Origin: Cylindrospermum stagnale PCC 7417 | GTDB lineage: Bacteria > Cyanobacteriota > Cyanobacteriia > Cyanobacteriales > Nostocaceae | Length of the DNA: 64,000 bases | Direction of reading: 5' to 3' | NCBI RefSeq assembly: GCF_000317535.1 | Contig: NC_019757.1 | Location: forward strand, 3,302,501 to 3,366,500 | Shown here: positions 26,234 to 36,642 of the stretch, piece by piece | Position numbering within the stretch: the stretch's first letter is position 1 | Layout of the letters: each line of letters starts with the position of its first letter | The notes under the pieces: model-generated | Database searches by the model: none | What the model saw: only the letters and a program-made list of their open reading frames with translations | Told to the model about the DNA's origin: nothing | Position numbers and translations under genes: made by a program

Positions 26234-26983
26234 TGACTCAACTCCCCGATGATTTACAATTATCTAAGAAACTACATTTATCTAAAAATACAAACTGTGA
26301 CAATCGCCGCGAGTCTAGTCAATAAAATTTTTAGATTTTTTTAATCATTGTTTTGATAAAGCTTATCAAAGGTTGTCAAACTTGGGGAAGTTACTGCACC
26401 TCTTTTCATAAAAACTATAAAAACAAAGGCTGTCGGCAGCAGCTTCCAGTATAGGAGTTGCGTCCGACAGCCTTGGTAATCAATGGGCTACGGCTAATAA
26501 ATATGTACATAATCTGACAAGAACACTTCGGAGTTTGCTTTCTAGCTTATACTTTCCGGCTCTCCAGTTTTTTTTACAGCTTGATTCAATCAATAAGTAG
26601 GTGGGCGTAAAAAAATATAAGATAGACTTAACCCCCAACCCCTTAAGAGCAAGGGAAGGGGAGTAAGATTAAAGCCTCACCCGACAGCAGGGGAGAGGTT
26701 ATGTTACTTAAGTATTGTCAATGCAGTATATAAAGCAGGACTTACGCAAAAATCGCTAAAAAGCTTAATTTATTGAACCGCCAAGGCGTCAAGAACGCCA
26801 AGAATTCGTAGAGTGTGCGTAAGTCCTATAAAGTTAAAAACTTAGCTAAGTAACTGGATGGACAACAGAACAATACAGATCTATCGCGATCGCCAATAAG
26901 CAATGGGGAGCAGGTTAGATCAATTGAATCTTCCCTACTCCCCTATTCGCTATCAGTTAGTGGTGGGTGTTGACTAACCTAGA
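26234..26983. other. 750-base intergenic stretch with repeats
   Basis: No gene is visible. It holds an 11-bp inverted repeat (AAGGCTGTCGG at 26426-26436, CCGACAGCCTT at 26464-26474) with a 27-base loop, a CTTAACCCCCAACCCCTTAA-type dispersed repeat near 26630-26700, and a small terminal-inverted-repeat element (26737-26827). The remaining sequence is AT-rich. lepA and the glycosyltransferase are both on the minus strand, so the lepA terminator and the glycosyltransferase promoter should lie here, but I could not fix either. Confidence 0.6.
26737..26827. mobile_element. 91-bp MITE-like element with AGGACTTACGCA ends
   Basis: AGGACTTACGCA (26737-26748) is repeated in exact reverse complement as TGCGTAAGTCCT (26816-26827). 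The interior has no coding capacity and includes the CGCCAAGGCGTCAAGAACGC-type dispersed motif. Short non-autonomous elements with these ends are widespread in filamentous cyanobacteria. Confidence 0.75.
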
Positions 26984-28795
26984 TTAGTTTTGATCCAAGC
27001 GTAACACTGCCATAAAAGCTTCCTGGGGTACATCCACTGTGCCCACAGATTTCATCCGCTTTTTACCCTTTGCCTGCTTTTGTAAGAGTTTCTTTTTCCG
27101 GCTAATATCACCGCCGTAGCACTTGGCAAGTACGTCTTTCCGCAAGGCGGGGATGTGTTCGCTGGCAATAACTTTACTGCCAATAGATGCTTGAATTGGT
27201 ACTTTGAATTGGTGGCGAGGAATCAATTCTTTGAGTTTTTCTGCCATTGAACGTCCGACGTTATAAGCTTTATCGCGGTGGACAATCATGGCCAGGGAAT
27301 CCACAGGATCGCCGTTAATCATAATATCCAGCTTCACCAAAGGATTTTCGCGGTAGCCGATGAGGTGATATTCCATGCTGGCGTAACCACGCGATCGCGA
27401 TTTCATTTGGTCAAAAAAGTCGGTGACAACTTCCGCTAAGGGTAGCTCATAAGTGAGTGTGGTGCGTCCTTGAGTAAGATATTTCATGTCTTTGAAGATG
27501 CCACGCCGATTTTGCGATAACTCCATTAAAGAGCCAACGTAGACTTCCGGCGTAATCATTTCTACTTTGACGTAGGGTTCTTCAATTCTTTCGCGCTCGT
27601 TAGGCGAGGGTAAGCGGCTAGGATTATCAATGTACAGTTCTTCACCTTTGATGGTGATTACTTTGTAAACCACCGAGGGGGCTGTAATGATTAAATCTAG
27701 GTTGTACTCTCGCTCTAAGCGTTCTTGGACAATTTCCATGTGCAGCAACCCCAAGAACCCGCAACGGAAGCCAAACCCCATCGCGCTAGAAGTTTCCGGT
27801 TCGTAGTGCAGCGCCGCATCGTTGAGTTCGAGCTTTTCCAGGGCTTCCCGCAAGTCTTCAAATTGGTCTGCATCAATGGGGAACATCCCGCAAAAGACCA
27901 TTGGGTTAGCTTCGGTGTAACCAGGCAAAGCTGCCGTAGCTTGGGCGTTAGCTAGGGTAATTGTATCTCCCACCCGCGCATCGGCGACAGCTCTAATTGA
28001 TGCGCCTAAATAGCCTACTTCCCCGGCGTGCAGTTCTTCAACTTGCTTTTGGGTAGGAGAGAGTACACCCAACTCATCAATTTCGTATTCTTTGTCCGAT
28101 GCCATCAAGTGGATGCGATCGCCTTTTTTCACCGTGCCATCCATTACCCGAAAATAGACAATTACTCCCCGGTAACTATCATAGTAGCTATCAAAAATTA
28201 GCGCCCGTAAGCGTTCATTGACTGTGTTGGCTGGTGGCGGTACGCGCGAGACAACTGCTTCTAAAATTTCATCAATTCCCAGTCCCTCTTTAGCGGAAGC
28301 CAGAATCGCACCACTGCAATCTAGACCGATAATTTCTTCAATTTCGCCGATTACTCGCTCTGGTTCTGCCCCCGGCAAATCGATTTTATTCAAAACCGGG
28401 ATAATTTCCAGGTTATGCTCCAGCGCTAAATACACATTCGCTAAAGTTTGGGCCTCCACACCTTGGGAAGCATCTACTACCAACAGCGCTCCTTCACAAG
28501 CAGCAAGAGAGCGCGACACTTCATAAGAAAAATCTACATGACCAGGAGTATCAATTAAATTCAGCACATACTGCTGACCATCTTTAGCTGTGTAGTTCAT
28601 CCGGGCAGCTTGCAGCTTAATTGTAATGCCGCGCTCCCGTTCCAGATCCATGTTGTCGAGAAACTGTTCCTTCATCTGCCGGCTTTCTACGGTGCCAGTG
28701 GCTTGTAGTAAGCGATCGGCGAGGGTTGATTTCCCGTGGTCAATGTGAGCAATAATACAAAAATTGCGAATGCGAACTGCGGGAACGTCAGTCAT
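26984..28795 (-). CDS. lepA: Elongation factor 4 (LepA)
   Basis: This is a 603-residue translational GTPase. G1 is [15 protein letters not shown] near residue 16, G2/G3 are [12 protein letters not shown] and DTPGHVDF, and G4 is VLNKIDLP. The LepA-specific C-terminal domain is present ([19 protein letters not shown], then [24 protein letters not shown]). It back-translocates stalled ribosomes. The length matches bacterial and plastid LepA exactly. It stands alone on the minus strand. Confidence 0.97.
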   Translation of the reverse strand: MTDVPAVRIRNFCIIAHIDHGKSTLADRLLQATGTVESRQMKEQFLDNMDLERERGITIKLQAARMNYTAKDGQQYVLNLIDTPGHVDFSYEVSRSLAACEGALLVVDASQGVEAQTLANVYLALEHNLEIIPVLNKIDLPGAEPERVIGEIEEIIGLDCSGAILASAKEGLGIDEILEAVVSRVPPPANTVNERLRALIFDSYYDSYRGVIVYFRVMDGTVKKGDRIHLMASDKEYEIDELGVLSPTQKQVEELHAGEVGYLGASIRAVADARVGDTITLANAQATAALPGYTEANPMVFCGMFPIDADQFEDLREALEKLELNDAALHYEPETSSAMGFGFRCGFLGLLHMEIVQERLEREYNLDLIITAPSVVYKVITIKGEELYIDNPSRLPSPNERERIEEPYVKVEMITPEVYVGSLMELSQNRRGIFKDMKYLTQGRTTLTYELPLAEVVTDFFDQMKSRSRGYASMEYHLIGYRENPLVKLDIMINGDPVDSLAMIVHRDKAYNVGRSMAEKLKELIPRHQFKVPIQASIGSKVIASEHIPALRKDVLAKCYGGDISRKKKLLQKQAKGKKRMKSVGTVDVPQEAFMAVLRLDQN

Positions 28796-29284
28796 ATACT
28801 ATCTGTGCTAAAGCAGCAACCAAAGTGAAAGCAATTTACTTAATGTATTTTAATGCTTTCTTCGCCAAGACGCTGCCAAGAAGAAACGAGGTGGTGGCTT
28901 GAGTAAATAATCAATCTTGACTTTTTATAACTGACTCTCTGGACAGGTGTAGTTTTAAGAATATTATGAAAGTCTATTTATAGCTGCTGGTATTCATCAG
29001 CCAAAAGCGTACAATAAATATAACTTAAGTACTTGTAGAGATTATGGACAATTACCACCCAATAATTGCCCGGAATCGTTGATTTACTGAGAAGACTTCT
29101 AGAGGAGCTTCTGTCTAGCGAGTTATATGAAAATTGCCACTTGAAACTTAACCCTGTTACTTTGGTACGATTTCGGGGAACTATGGAACTGTACTCTTGA
29201 ATATTTGTCAGCTAAATAGCCCGAATTATGAATATAGCCGCTTGACAAAGCTTTGGACAAAACAATTTCAGAGCATCTAAACCT
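28796..29284. other. Divergent intergenic region, no gene
   Basis: 489 bases separate lepA (minus) and the small plus-strand gene at 29285. No ORF with coding character is present. A TTGACA box occurs about 40 bases before the 29285 start (GCTTGACAAAGC), with no good -10 at 17 bases, so a promoter is only possible. No tRNA-like fold was seen. Confidence 0.5.
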
Positions 29285-29521
29285 ATGAATATGCAAGAGA
29301 AACCTATCGATACGGAACACAGAAAAGCCGATAAGGTAGAAATCGCTGTCCGCCTAGACTCCGAGTTAATAGAGCAAATTCAGCATCTCACCAACGACCC
29401 CAGTAAAGTGATCGAGGTGGCAATTCGCCAGTGGTTGCGGGGTGATGCACCCAGAGATGATGAACTGACGCGCACCCCCGTGCGTACTCCTGTTCCTCCT
29501 CGTGGGGAATGGAACGATTGA
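29285..29521 (+). CDS. Small ribbon-helix-helix-like cyanobacterial protein
   Basis: This is a 78-residue protein. VEIAVRLDSELIEQIQHLT looks like the strand-helix of a CopG/ribbon-helix-helix DNA-binding fold, followed by a second helix DPSKVIEVAIRQWLRG. The tail is rich in Pro, Thr and Arg (RTPVRTPVPPRGEWND) and probably disordered. The composition and conserved feel suggest a conserved cyanobacterial small protein; a role in transcription is an inference. ATG at 29285; a second ATG two codons on is equally possible. The histidine kinase follows after 162 bases. Confidence 0.7.
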   Translation: MNMQEKPIDTEHRKADKVEIAVRLDSELIEQIQHLTNDPSKVIEVAIRQWLRGDAPRDDELTRTPVRTPVPPRGEWND

Positions 29522-29683
29522 AGTTATCTCTAGAACTGTCAGCCAAAGATTAAAAAAATGTATTGTTTGCTGATTTGGATTCCAGAACAGCCAAAAATGC
29601 TCAATTAAAAATGCGAAAGCTGTAAAATTTTATGCCAAAATTTAAACAGCTTTAGTATAAGCACGGTAGGATGCCATTTGTCT

Positions 29684-31468
29684 ATGCCAACTCGATTAAT
29701 GACTATTGCTGCCAATACCCAATCGCCGAATGTGTTTCCCCAGAATCTGGAATCCGTTACCAATAACCACGATGGCTTATTACCAACGCTTGGCTCTGAG
29801 TTGGTATATACCCAAGATGGGGCAGGGCGCTATCTGACCTTTTATTGGCAACGCAGCGAACTCCTGGGGTCAAACCCTGAAAAAAGAGTTGATGATCCCA
29901 ATCCAGATGAAAACTTTGTGCCAATAGACAAAGTTACTTATTTAGAACGGTTGCAGCGGATTTTAACAACTTTAGTGCCAGAAAGGGTTCAGTGTTGGTT
30001 CAGCTACTGCCAGGAGTCGTTTGAGTTGGAGTTGGCAATCACTCCGATTATGCCGCGATTGGGTCACGCTGCCACTACAGTTTTGGTGATGGGACGGTTA
30101 CTGCAAAGTAAAGCCAACCCCCAATCCGTGAATGGGGCATCAAAAACGCCTAAACAACTAGCGTTGGCTATGGGTTTGCAGCAACACCAGAAGCTGATCA
30201 ATCAAATTACCAGCAACATCCGGCGGACATTGGATCTAGATATTATTTGGCAGCAAACAGTTGATAGCTTAGGAGAAGCGTTAAAGCTAGAGCGTTGTAT
30301 TATCTGTCCCTACCAGCCCTCTAACTCAACAGTGCAGGTGATAGCAGAGTATCACCTCCCAGAACACAGTTCGATGATTGGCTCAGATATAGATATAGCT
30401 TCTGAGCCTGCCTTTGCTCAGTCCCTGGCTACTCTAGAACCAACCGTGATGGAAGTGACTGGGTATAGTGAGTTTCAGCAGCAGAAAATTTTGGTTGTAG
30501 CTACTTGCTATCAAGACCAAGCCAATGCATTGATTGCCTTTAACTTGCGGGACGAATATTACCCGTTGACAGAAATAGAACTTGAACTAGTCAAGGAGGT
30601 AGCAGATCAACTGGGAACAGCGATCGCTCATGCTACTTTATACAAAGAATTAGAAGCAGCGCGGCAAAAAGCCGAAGAAATATCCCAACTCAAAACCCAG
30701 TTTCTACAAACTGTGTCCCATGAAATTCGTACTCCCCTGAATGGGATGATTGGCTTTTTGAAGCTGATTTTGGAGGGGTGGGCAGATAATCCAGAAGAAG
30801 AAAACCAGTTTTTAGCAGAAGCTCACAAATCATCACTCCACTTGCTAGATATTCTCAACGACATTTTAGATATTGCCAAAATTGAAGCAGGCAAAATGGA
30901 GCTACGGTGCGGACCAATCAGACTCCATGAGCTATTTACTGATGTCGAAAACTTTATGCGTCCCCAAGCAGAGATGAGACATCTCAGTTTCCAGATGCAA
31001 ATACCTAATACATCCGATGAAATCATCATTCGAGGCAACTACAGACATTTATTACAAGTCATGCTCAATTTGGTAGGCAATGCGATTAAATTCACCCATG
31101 AAGGTGGTGTCACTATCAGCGCCGATTTAGTGGTCAAAAAGGGGAAAGTGAAACTGCCCAACCAGCAATTCCCAGGTATAGTAAAAGTGCGCGTGGTAGA
31201 TACTGGCATTGGTGTATCCCTGGATCAGCAAGATAAACTATTTCAATTATTCTCTCAGGTAGATGGCACCCACACTCGCCCTTATGGTGGTACAGGTTTG
31301 GGACTGACAATATCTCAAAAGCTTGTCGAGGCCATGGGAGGTGAGGTACATTTTTTCAGTCTAGGTGAAGGACTCGGCTCGACGGTAACATTCACAGTGC
31401 CACTCTATCAACAACCATTGGTGTTTTCTTCTAGTGAGGCGGACTTGGATGAGTTAGGTCTTTTGTAG
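29684..31468 (+). CDS. GAF-domain sensor histidine kinase
   Basis: This is a 594-residue cytosolic kinase with no transmembrane segment. An N-terminal PAS-like region (residues about 30-140) is followed by a GAF domain (about 180-325; LERCIICPYQPSNS, LVKEVADQLGTAIAHA), a short coiled coil, then the HisKA dimerisation box with phospho-accepting H346 (QTVSHEIRTPLNGMIGF). The ATPase domain has the N box LNLVGNAIKFTHEGG, the G1 box VDTGIGV and the G2 box GGTGLGL. No receiver domain is attached and no response regulator is adjacent. The sensed signal is unknown. ATG at 29684 is preferred to a TTG two codons upstream. Confidence 0.93.
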   Translation: MPTRLMTIAANTQSPNVFPQNLESVTNNHDGLLPTLGSELVYTQDGAGRYLTFYWQRSELLGSNPEKRVDDPNPDENFVPIDKVTYLERLQRILTTLVPERVQCWFSYCQESFELELAITPIMPRLGHAATTVLVMGRLLQSKANPQSVNGASKTPKQLALAMGLQQHQKLINQITSNIRRTLDLDIIWQQTVDSLGEALKLERCIICPYQPSNSTVQVIAEYHLPEHSSMIGSDIDIASEPAFAQSLATLEPTVMEVTGYSEFQQQKILVVATCYQDQANALIAFNLRDEYYPLTEIELELVKEVADQLGTAIAHATLYKELEAARQKAEEISQLKTQFLQTVSHEIRTPLNGMIGFLKLILEGWADNPEEENQFLAEAHKSSLHLLDILNDILDIAKIEAGKMELRCGPIRLHELFTDVENFMRPQAEMRHLSFQMQIPNTSDEIIIRGNYRHLLQVMLNLVGNAIKFTHEGGVTISADLVVKKGKVKLPNQQFPGIVKVRVVDTGIGVSLDQQDKLFQLFSQVDGTHTRPYGGTGLGLTISQKLVEAMGGEVHFFSLGEGLGSTVTFTVPLYQQPLVFSSSEADLDELGLL

Positions 31469-31549
31469 GGACTTCAAATTGAAAACTGTTGTAAAGTTGG
31501 ACTGTGAACTTTGAACTACACTGAATAAAAGTGAAGTCAAAGTTGTGAT

Positions 31550-32209
31550 ATGACAGTTCAGACAACAGCAGGTGTTTTATTCCAAACCGCTTACGAAAGT
31601 CGTTACACTTGGGACGAGAACTTTCCTGGCTACAGTGCAAACGTGCAACTGCTACAGGGCGATGAAGTTTACATTGGCAAAATACGCATTAACCGCGACT
31701 TGAGCATAGAAGTAACGGATATTGACGATGCAGAAGTAGAAGAAGGTATCTATATCCAGTTGCAGGAAATGATCACCCACTGTAAACGCTCAGATTTTCA
31801 GCAGTCTTATGGTAAGTTCGAGTTTACCTTGGGTGAGACAGATAAAAGTGGTGTAGTGGAAATTTTTGTGAAGGGCGACTCGATAGAGTCTCATTATAAA
31901 ATCCGAGACCAGGAAATTTGCCAGGAAATTCGGGTCATGGGTCGCATGGCTTTAGTGATTGATACCCACGAAAACTTCGATACAGGTGCTGGATACATTG
32001 CGAGTCACTACGATGCGGTGTTCCGCAACTCGAAAACTAATGAAGTTAACAGTGTCCTGAAATTTACAGACACATATCAAAAAGTTGGCGACTATTACAT
32101 AATGACCAAGCAGGTTGTGCAAGAGTATCAAGAGGGCGTTAGCGACAATCCTCCCGAAGAGGCTCTTTCCATAACTGAGTTTAGCTACTCTAATATCAAG
32201 CTGCTATAA
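31550..32209 (+). CDS. DUF3386 family protein
   Basis: This is a 219-residue soluble protein that I recognise as the cyanobacterial/plant DUF3386 family by the opening AYESRYTWDENFPGYSANVQ and by the beta-rich middle (KGDSIESHYKIRDQEICQEI). There is no signal peptide or catalytic motif. Function unknown. It follows the histidine kinase by 81 bases on the same strand; whether the two share a transcript is unclear. Confidence 0.85.
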   Translation: MTVQTTAGVLFQTAYESRYTWDENFPGYSANVQLLQGDEVYIGKIRINRDLSIEVTDIDDAEVEEGIYIQLQEMITHCKRSDFQQSYGKFEFTLGETDKSGVVEIFVKGDSIESHYKIRDQEICQEIRVMGRMALVIDTHENFDTGAGYIASHYDAVFRNSKTNEVNSVLKFTDTYQKVGDYYIMTKQVVQEYQEGVSDNPPEEALSITEFSYSNIKLL

Positions 32210-32362
32210 CCAGTAAATGTTTAGCGCCAAATTTCGCGGTAACTGGATCTAGTAGGATCGATTTAACAAGCAGGAACATAAAATTTTCGGGATTTTGGGT
32301 AATGGGTAACAATCCTCATCTCCAATTTCCTTCCCCATCCTTAACTTAGCAGGTCTAAAACT

Positions 32363-32593
32363 ATGGAACTTACAATCGTCAACGTGGAAACAGTCTTAGA
32401 TGAAATGCGCCCTTATCTCATATCGGATGGCGGTAATGTGGAACTCGTAGAACTTGATGGGCCAATTGTCAAACTCCGGTTGCAAGGCGCTTGTGGTTCT
32501 TGTCCCAGTTCCACGATGACCTTGAGAATGGGTATTGAACGTCGCTTAAAGGAAATGATTCCCGAAATTGCTGAAGTGGAACAAATTATGTAG
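32363..32593 (+). CDS. NifU-like C-terminal domain Fe-S scaffold (Nfu/CnfU)
   Basis: This is a 76-residue single-domain Nfu protein. The cluster-binding CxxC is GACGSCPSS, preceded by the family hallmark [17 protein letters not shown]. Stand-alone Nfu domains of this length (CnfU) carry [4Fe-4S] or [2Fe-2S] clusters to photosystem I and ferredoxin in cyanobacteria and plastids. A cysteine desulfurase is in the same window at 17667 but is not adjacent. Confidence 0.95.
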   Translation: MELTIVNVETVLDEMRPYLISDGGNVELVELDGPIVKLRLQGACGSCPSSTMTLRMGIERRLKEMIPEIAEVEQIM

Positions 32594-32710
32594 GGAGTGG
32601 GGGCTGGGGACTAGGGACTGGGTGTTTAATGAGTGATGAATATTAAATTGTTATCATTAATCATTTATCATTCTTACCCAAGCCCTATCTTGAATCACTA
32701 ATTGCTCTCT

Positions 32711-34945
32711 ATGTCTCATCCCCTCCACGTCGCTTTCATCTGGCATCAACATCAGCCGCTGTACAAATCTCCTGGCAGCGGCGTTTCAGTATCTCAAAGT
32801 CAACAGTACCGCTTGCCTTGGGTACGCTTGCATGGTACTAAAGATTATCTAGATTTGGTATTAATCCTAGAGCGGTATCCTAAGTTACACCAAACGGTGA
32901 ATCTGGTGCCGTCACTGATATTGCAACTAGAAGATTATATTGCTGGGACGGCTTTTGACCCTTACCTTACTGCCAGTTTGACTCCTGCTGAACAACTGAC
33001 TCGTCAACAGCGGGAATTTATTATCCAACACTTTTTTGATGCCAATCACCACAATCTGATTGACCCCCATCCCCGTTATGCCGACTTGTATTACCAAAGG
33101 CAGCAAAAGGGCATAGACTGGTGTTTGAAAAATTGGCAATTGCCAGATTACGGCGATTTGCTAGCTTGGCACAATCTGGCGTGGATTGATCCGCTATTTT
33201 GGGATGATCCAGAAATTGCCGCTTGGTTGAGACAGGGACGGAATTTTAGTTTAAGCGATCGCCAACGGATTTATTCTAAACAGCGAGAAATTCTCGGTCG
33301 CATCATTCCCCAACACCGTTCAATGCAAGCCGCCGGTCAGCTAGAAGTCACCACCACCCCCTACACTCACCCAATTTTACCTTTGTTAGCAGATACTAAC
33401 TCCGGTCGGGTAGCAGTGCCGCAGATGAATCTACCAGGGCAGCGGTTTCAATGGAAAGAAGATATTCCTCGCCATTTGCAGAAAGCTTGGGATTTGTATA
33501 CAGACCGTTTTGGGCAGGAACCGCGTGGTTTATGGCCTTCAGAACAGTCAGTCAGCCCCGATATTCTGCCATATATTATTAAGCAAGGTTTTAATTGGAT
33601 TTGTTCAGATGAAGCCGTTTTGGGTTGGACAATAAAACACTTTTTTCATCGCGATGGGGCGGGGAATGTGCAGCAACCAGAACTGCTATACCAACCCTAC
33701 CGCTTGCAAACTCCCGCAGGTGATTTAGCGATCGTGTTTCGCGACCATAGATTATCAGATTTGATTGGTTTTACCTACGGGGCAATGCCGCCAAAACAAG
33801 CAGCAGCCGACTTAGTGGGACACTTGCAAGCGATCGCCAGAATGCAAAGAGAAAGCTCAAGCGAAAAACCTTGGTTAGTTACCATCGCCTTAGATGGGGA
33901 AAATTGCTGGGAATATTATCCCCAAGACGGTAAACCGTTTTTAGAAGCTTTATATCAAACGTTAAGCAACGAACCCCACCTGAAACTCGTCACCGTTTCC
34001 GAATTCCTCGCCGAATTTCCCGCCACAGCCACTATCCCCGGAGAGCAACTGCACAGCGGTTCTTGGGTAGATGGCAGCTTCACCACCTGGATAGGCGATC
34101 CCGCCAAAAATCGCGCTTGGGACTACCTAGCCCAAGCCAGGGCAGTGCTGGCAAATCATCCCGAAGCCACGGAAGAAAATAATCCCGAAGCTTGGGAAGC
34201 TTTGTATGCCGCAGAAGGTTCCGACTGGTTCTGGTGGTTTGGTGAAGGACATTCTTCAAATCAAGATGCCATCTTTGACCAGTTGTTTCGGGAACATTTG
34301 TATGGCATTTACAAAGCCTTAAATGAACCAATACCTTCCTATTTGCAGAAACCGGTAGAGGTTCACGAAGCCAGGACAGATCATACGCCAGATGGGTTTA
34401 TTCATCCAGTGATTGATGGTAGGGGTGACGAACAAGACTGGGACAAAGCTGGACGGATAGAAATCGGTGGGGCCAGGGGAACGATGCACAACAGCAGCCT
34501 CGTCCAACGACTTTGGTATGGGGTGGATCACCTGAATTTCTATGTGCGGGTAGATTTTAAAAATGGTGTTGTCCCAGGGCGGGAGTTGCCCACAGAGTTA
34601 AATTTGCTGTGGTTCTATCCAGAAAAAACAATGGTCAATAGCCCGATTCCTTTGGCAGATGTGCCGGATACAGCGCCAGTTAATTATCTGTTCCACCACC
34701 ATCTGGAAATTAATTTGCTGACGCAATCGCTTCAGTTTCGGGAAGCTGGAGAAAATCATCAATGGTATCCCCGTTTCAGCCGCGCTCAAGTAGCTTTAAA
34801 CACTTGTTTAGAAGTTGCAGTGCCCTGGGCAGATTTGCAAGTACCGCCTGATTATCCCTTGCGGCTGATTTTGGTACTTGGGGATGAAGGGCGATTCTCC
34901 AACTATTTGCCGGAAAATACGTTGATTCCCTTTGATGTGCCATAA
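32711..34945 (+). CDS. GH57 glycoside hydrolase
   Basis: This is a 744-residue GH57 (alpha-amylase/glucanotransferase type) protein. Conserved region 1 is FIWHQHQPLYKSPGSG, the nucleophile region is GLWPSEQSVSPDI (Glu), and the acid/base region is TIALDGENCWEYY (Asp). A C-terminal domain of about 170 residues (from about 570) is beta-rich and probably binds carbohydrate. No signal peptide: it acts in the cytosol, probably on glycogen. ATG at 32711 (MSHPLHVAF) is preferred to a TTG three codons upstream. It may complement the GH13/GT4 pair 6 kb away. Confidence 0.9.
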   Translation: MSHPLHVAFIWHQHQPLYKSPGSGVSVSQSQQYRLPWVRLHGTKDYLDLVLILERYPKLHQTVNLVPSLILQLEDYIAGTAFDPYLTASLTPAEQLTRQQREFIIQHFFDANHHNLIDPHPRYADLYYQRQQKGIDWCLKNWQLPDYGDLLAWHNLAWIDPLFWDDPEIAAWLRQGRNFSLSDRQRIYSKQREILGRIIPQHRSMQAAGQLEVTTTPYTHPILPLLADTNSGRVAVPQMNLPGQRFQWKEDIPRHLQKAWDLYTDRFGQEPRGLWPSEQSVSPDILPYIIKQGFNWICSDEAVLGWTIKHFFHRDGAGNVQQPELLYQPYRLQTPAGDLAIVFRDHRLSDLIGFTYGAMPPKQAAADLVGHLQAIARMQRESSSEKPWLVTIALDGENCWEYYPQDGKPFLEALYQTLSNEPHLKLVTVSEFLAEFPATATIPGEQLHSGSWVDGSFTTWIGDPAKNRAWDYLAQARAVLANHPEATEENNPEAWEALYAAEGSDWFWWFGEGHSSNQDAIFDQLFREHLYGIYKALNEPIPSYLQKPVEVHEARTDHTPDGFIHPVIDGRGDEQDWDKAGRIEIGGARGTMHNSSLVQRLWYGVDHLNFYVRVDFKNGVVPGRELPTELNLLWFYPEKTMVNSPIPLADVPDTAPVNYLFHHHLEINLLTQSLQFREAGENHQWYPRFSRAQVALNTCLEVAVPWADLQVPPDYPLRLILVLGDEGRFSNYLPENTLIPFDVP

Positions 34946-34991
34946 TTCAGTCCATCGAGGCGGCAATTTACTTCGTATTAATTCTTAATTT

Positions 34992-35030
34992 CAAAGGTGG
35001 TGCGGAGTTCTAGCCTCTGCACCACCTTTG
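34992..35030. terminator. Bidirectional hairpin between convergent genes
   Basis: CAAAGGTGGTGC (34992-35003) pairs perfectly with GCACCACCTTTG (35019-35030), and GGAG/CCTC can extend it inside the loop. It stands 47 bases after the GH57 stop and 92 bases after the stop of the opposing PEP-CTERM gene. No long T-run is present. Confidence 0.6.
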
Positions 35031-35121
35031 TGCGACTATATCGTCGAGTGTCTGATCAGTTTGCTTCCACAAAACCGCTAAAAAGCTGGCGGCAGAGTAT
35101 GTGGGGAGACTAGAAATCTGA

Positions 35122-36006
35122 CTAATTGACTAACTTCTGGCGACGGCGGTAGCGACCTAATAAAGCAAGGCCGCCGACACCGAGGAAAGCGCCAAAACTA
35201 ATACTTGGTTCAGGGACAGCAGTTGTGAGGCCGATGAGACGATTCCCACTACCGATAGTGCCTAATGAGGTAGCGGCACCTGTGGTCAAGTTGATGTTAT
35301 ATAGACTTGAACCTGATGCTGAGGCTGGAGTTAATGCCGCAAAGGCAGTATTCACCCCATTGTTGGTAAAAATGTCGAACCCTGCTGCCGAGTCAATGTC
35401 AATACCGAGTAAACCTACTTGCACCAAGGTGCCATTATTCGGCGGATTCTGGATAAATAATGCGTCACTGATGTAGTCAATGTCGTACAGCGTGGTTCCA
35501 GTTGCCGGGTTATTATCTGCATTAGTGTATGCTACACCAGTGATGTTGGGGTCTCCTGGTTTCAGTGTCCCGTCAACAGTGACCGCACCAGTATCTACGT
35601 TGATCCGGTAGTTTTGGTCATTGCCCCCGACGACCCGTAGGCGATCAGGTACTGGGTTGAAGTCCACTCCGGAAATATTCCCCCCATTGAAGGGTACGGA
35701 GAGGGTACTTACAAGAGTAGCCGCACCAGTGAACGGGTTAATTGTGTAGATGTCATTGGTAGTCGTGAGACCGTAGATCTGATTGTTAGCTGGACGACGG
35801 TCAATGCCCAACAAAGTACCATTGATTCCAGTAACTTGCCTGCTGCTAGTGGCGGTCGGAGTGCTGGAGTCAAACAAAACTAGAGTGTTGTTGTCAGTTA
35901 GACCTACCAGAGTAAGGGCAGCCGCAGGTTTGGCGACGCTGAGTAGATCAAATATCGTTGCTACGGCCAGTGCAGTGACTACTGTAGCCAGCTTATTTAA
36001 TTTCAT
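35122..36006 (-). CDS. DUF4394-like PEP-CTERM exported protein
   Basis: This is a 294-residue protein. The signal peptide is MKLNKLATVVTALAVATIFD and on to about residue 30 (AKPAAA). The body is a repeated beta-propeller-like domain with LVGLTDNNTLVLFDSS, YGLTTTNDIYTINPFTG and VDFNPVPDRLRVVGG, typical of DUF4394. The C-terminal sorting tag is VPEPSISFGAFLGVGGLALL followed by GRYRRRQK, a PEP-CTERM signal recognised by exosortase. It is therefore expected at the cell surface or in the exopolysaccharide layer. Ligand unknown. Confidence 0.9.
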   Translation of the reverse strand: MKLNKLATVVTALAVATIFDLLSVAKPAAALTLVGLTDNNTLVLFDSSTPTATSSRQVTGINGTLLGIDRRPANNQIYGLTTTNDIYTINPFTGAATLVSTLSVPFNGGNISGVDFNPVPDRLRVVGGNDQNYRINVDTGAVTVDGTLKPGDPNITGVAYTNADNNPATGTTLYDIDYISDALFIQNPPNNGTLVQVGLLGIDIDSAAGFDIFTNNGVNTAFAALTPASASGSSLYNINLTTGAATSLGTIGSGNRLIGLTTAVPEPSISFGAFLGVGGLALLGRYRRRQKLVN

Positions 36007-36642
36007 TGAAAAGCCTCTAACTACTAATTTTTGTTAATTTGACGAGTAAAATTTCAGACGACTACGCAAACGCTAAGTGTACTTGCATCCTTGGAACTCG
36101 TTTGTTGTAAACAATTGTTAAATTCTCCTCAGTAATTGACAGTACATTAGTTAATACGGTTAATTCAAGTAAAAAGATTTACCTTCATCAAATCTTTAAA
36201 AACTTTTGCATAAAACTATACCTAACTTCAGGCTTCGAGTTTGGTAGAACCATGAAAAACAGTGACAAACGCCGTGCTTTGGCACTTTAGCATTGGGAAA
36301 ATACTGCAATTTTCCGGTAGCATGTGATTAGAGTCATACATCGATCAATTTAGGAAATTTCTGGTACGGTTGTCCCATTTTGTCTAGTTTCGATAAAGGG
36401 ATTGTGGGTCTTCTTCGGCATGACACAGAGATGTGAATCCAGGCTTTTTCTCAATATATTTTTTCAAAAAACTTGGCACTAACCCGGCCATTTTGACCAG
36501 CCGTTTATCGGGTAGGAGGGGATGAGGAACACAGGCGCAGATTTATTAAAGATTTCGCATCCTACTAGCGCTAAGTAATAATTGTAGTTAAATTAAAAAC
36601 ATCCCAGAGTAGCTCTTTCACTTCAACTAGCCTTTTTAACCG
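36007..36642. other. 636-base divergent intergenic region, no gene
   Basis: It separates the PEP-CTERM gene and a Ser/Thr kinase gene transcribed away from each other. It is AT-rich, and no ORF with coding character, repeat or RNA fold was recognised. Promoters for both genes should lie here but none is unambiguous. Confidence 0.5.
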
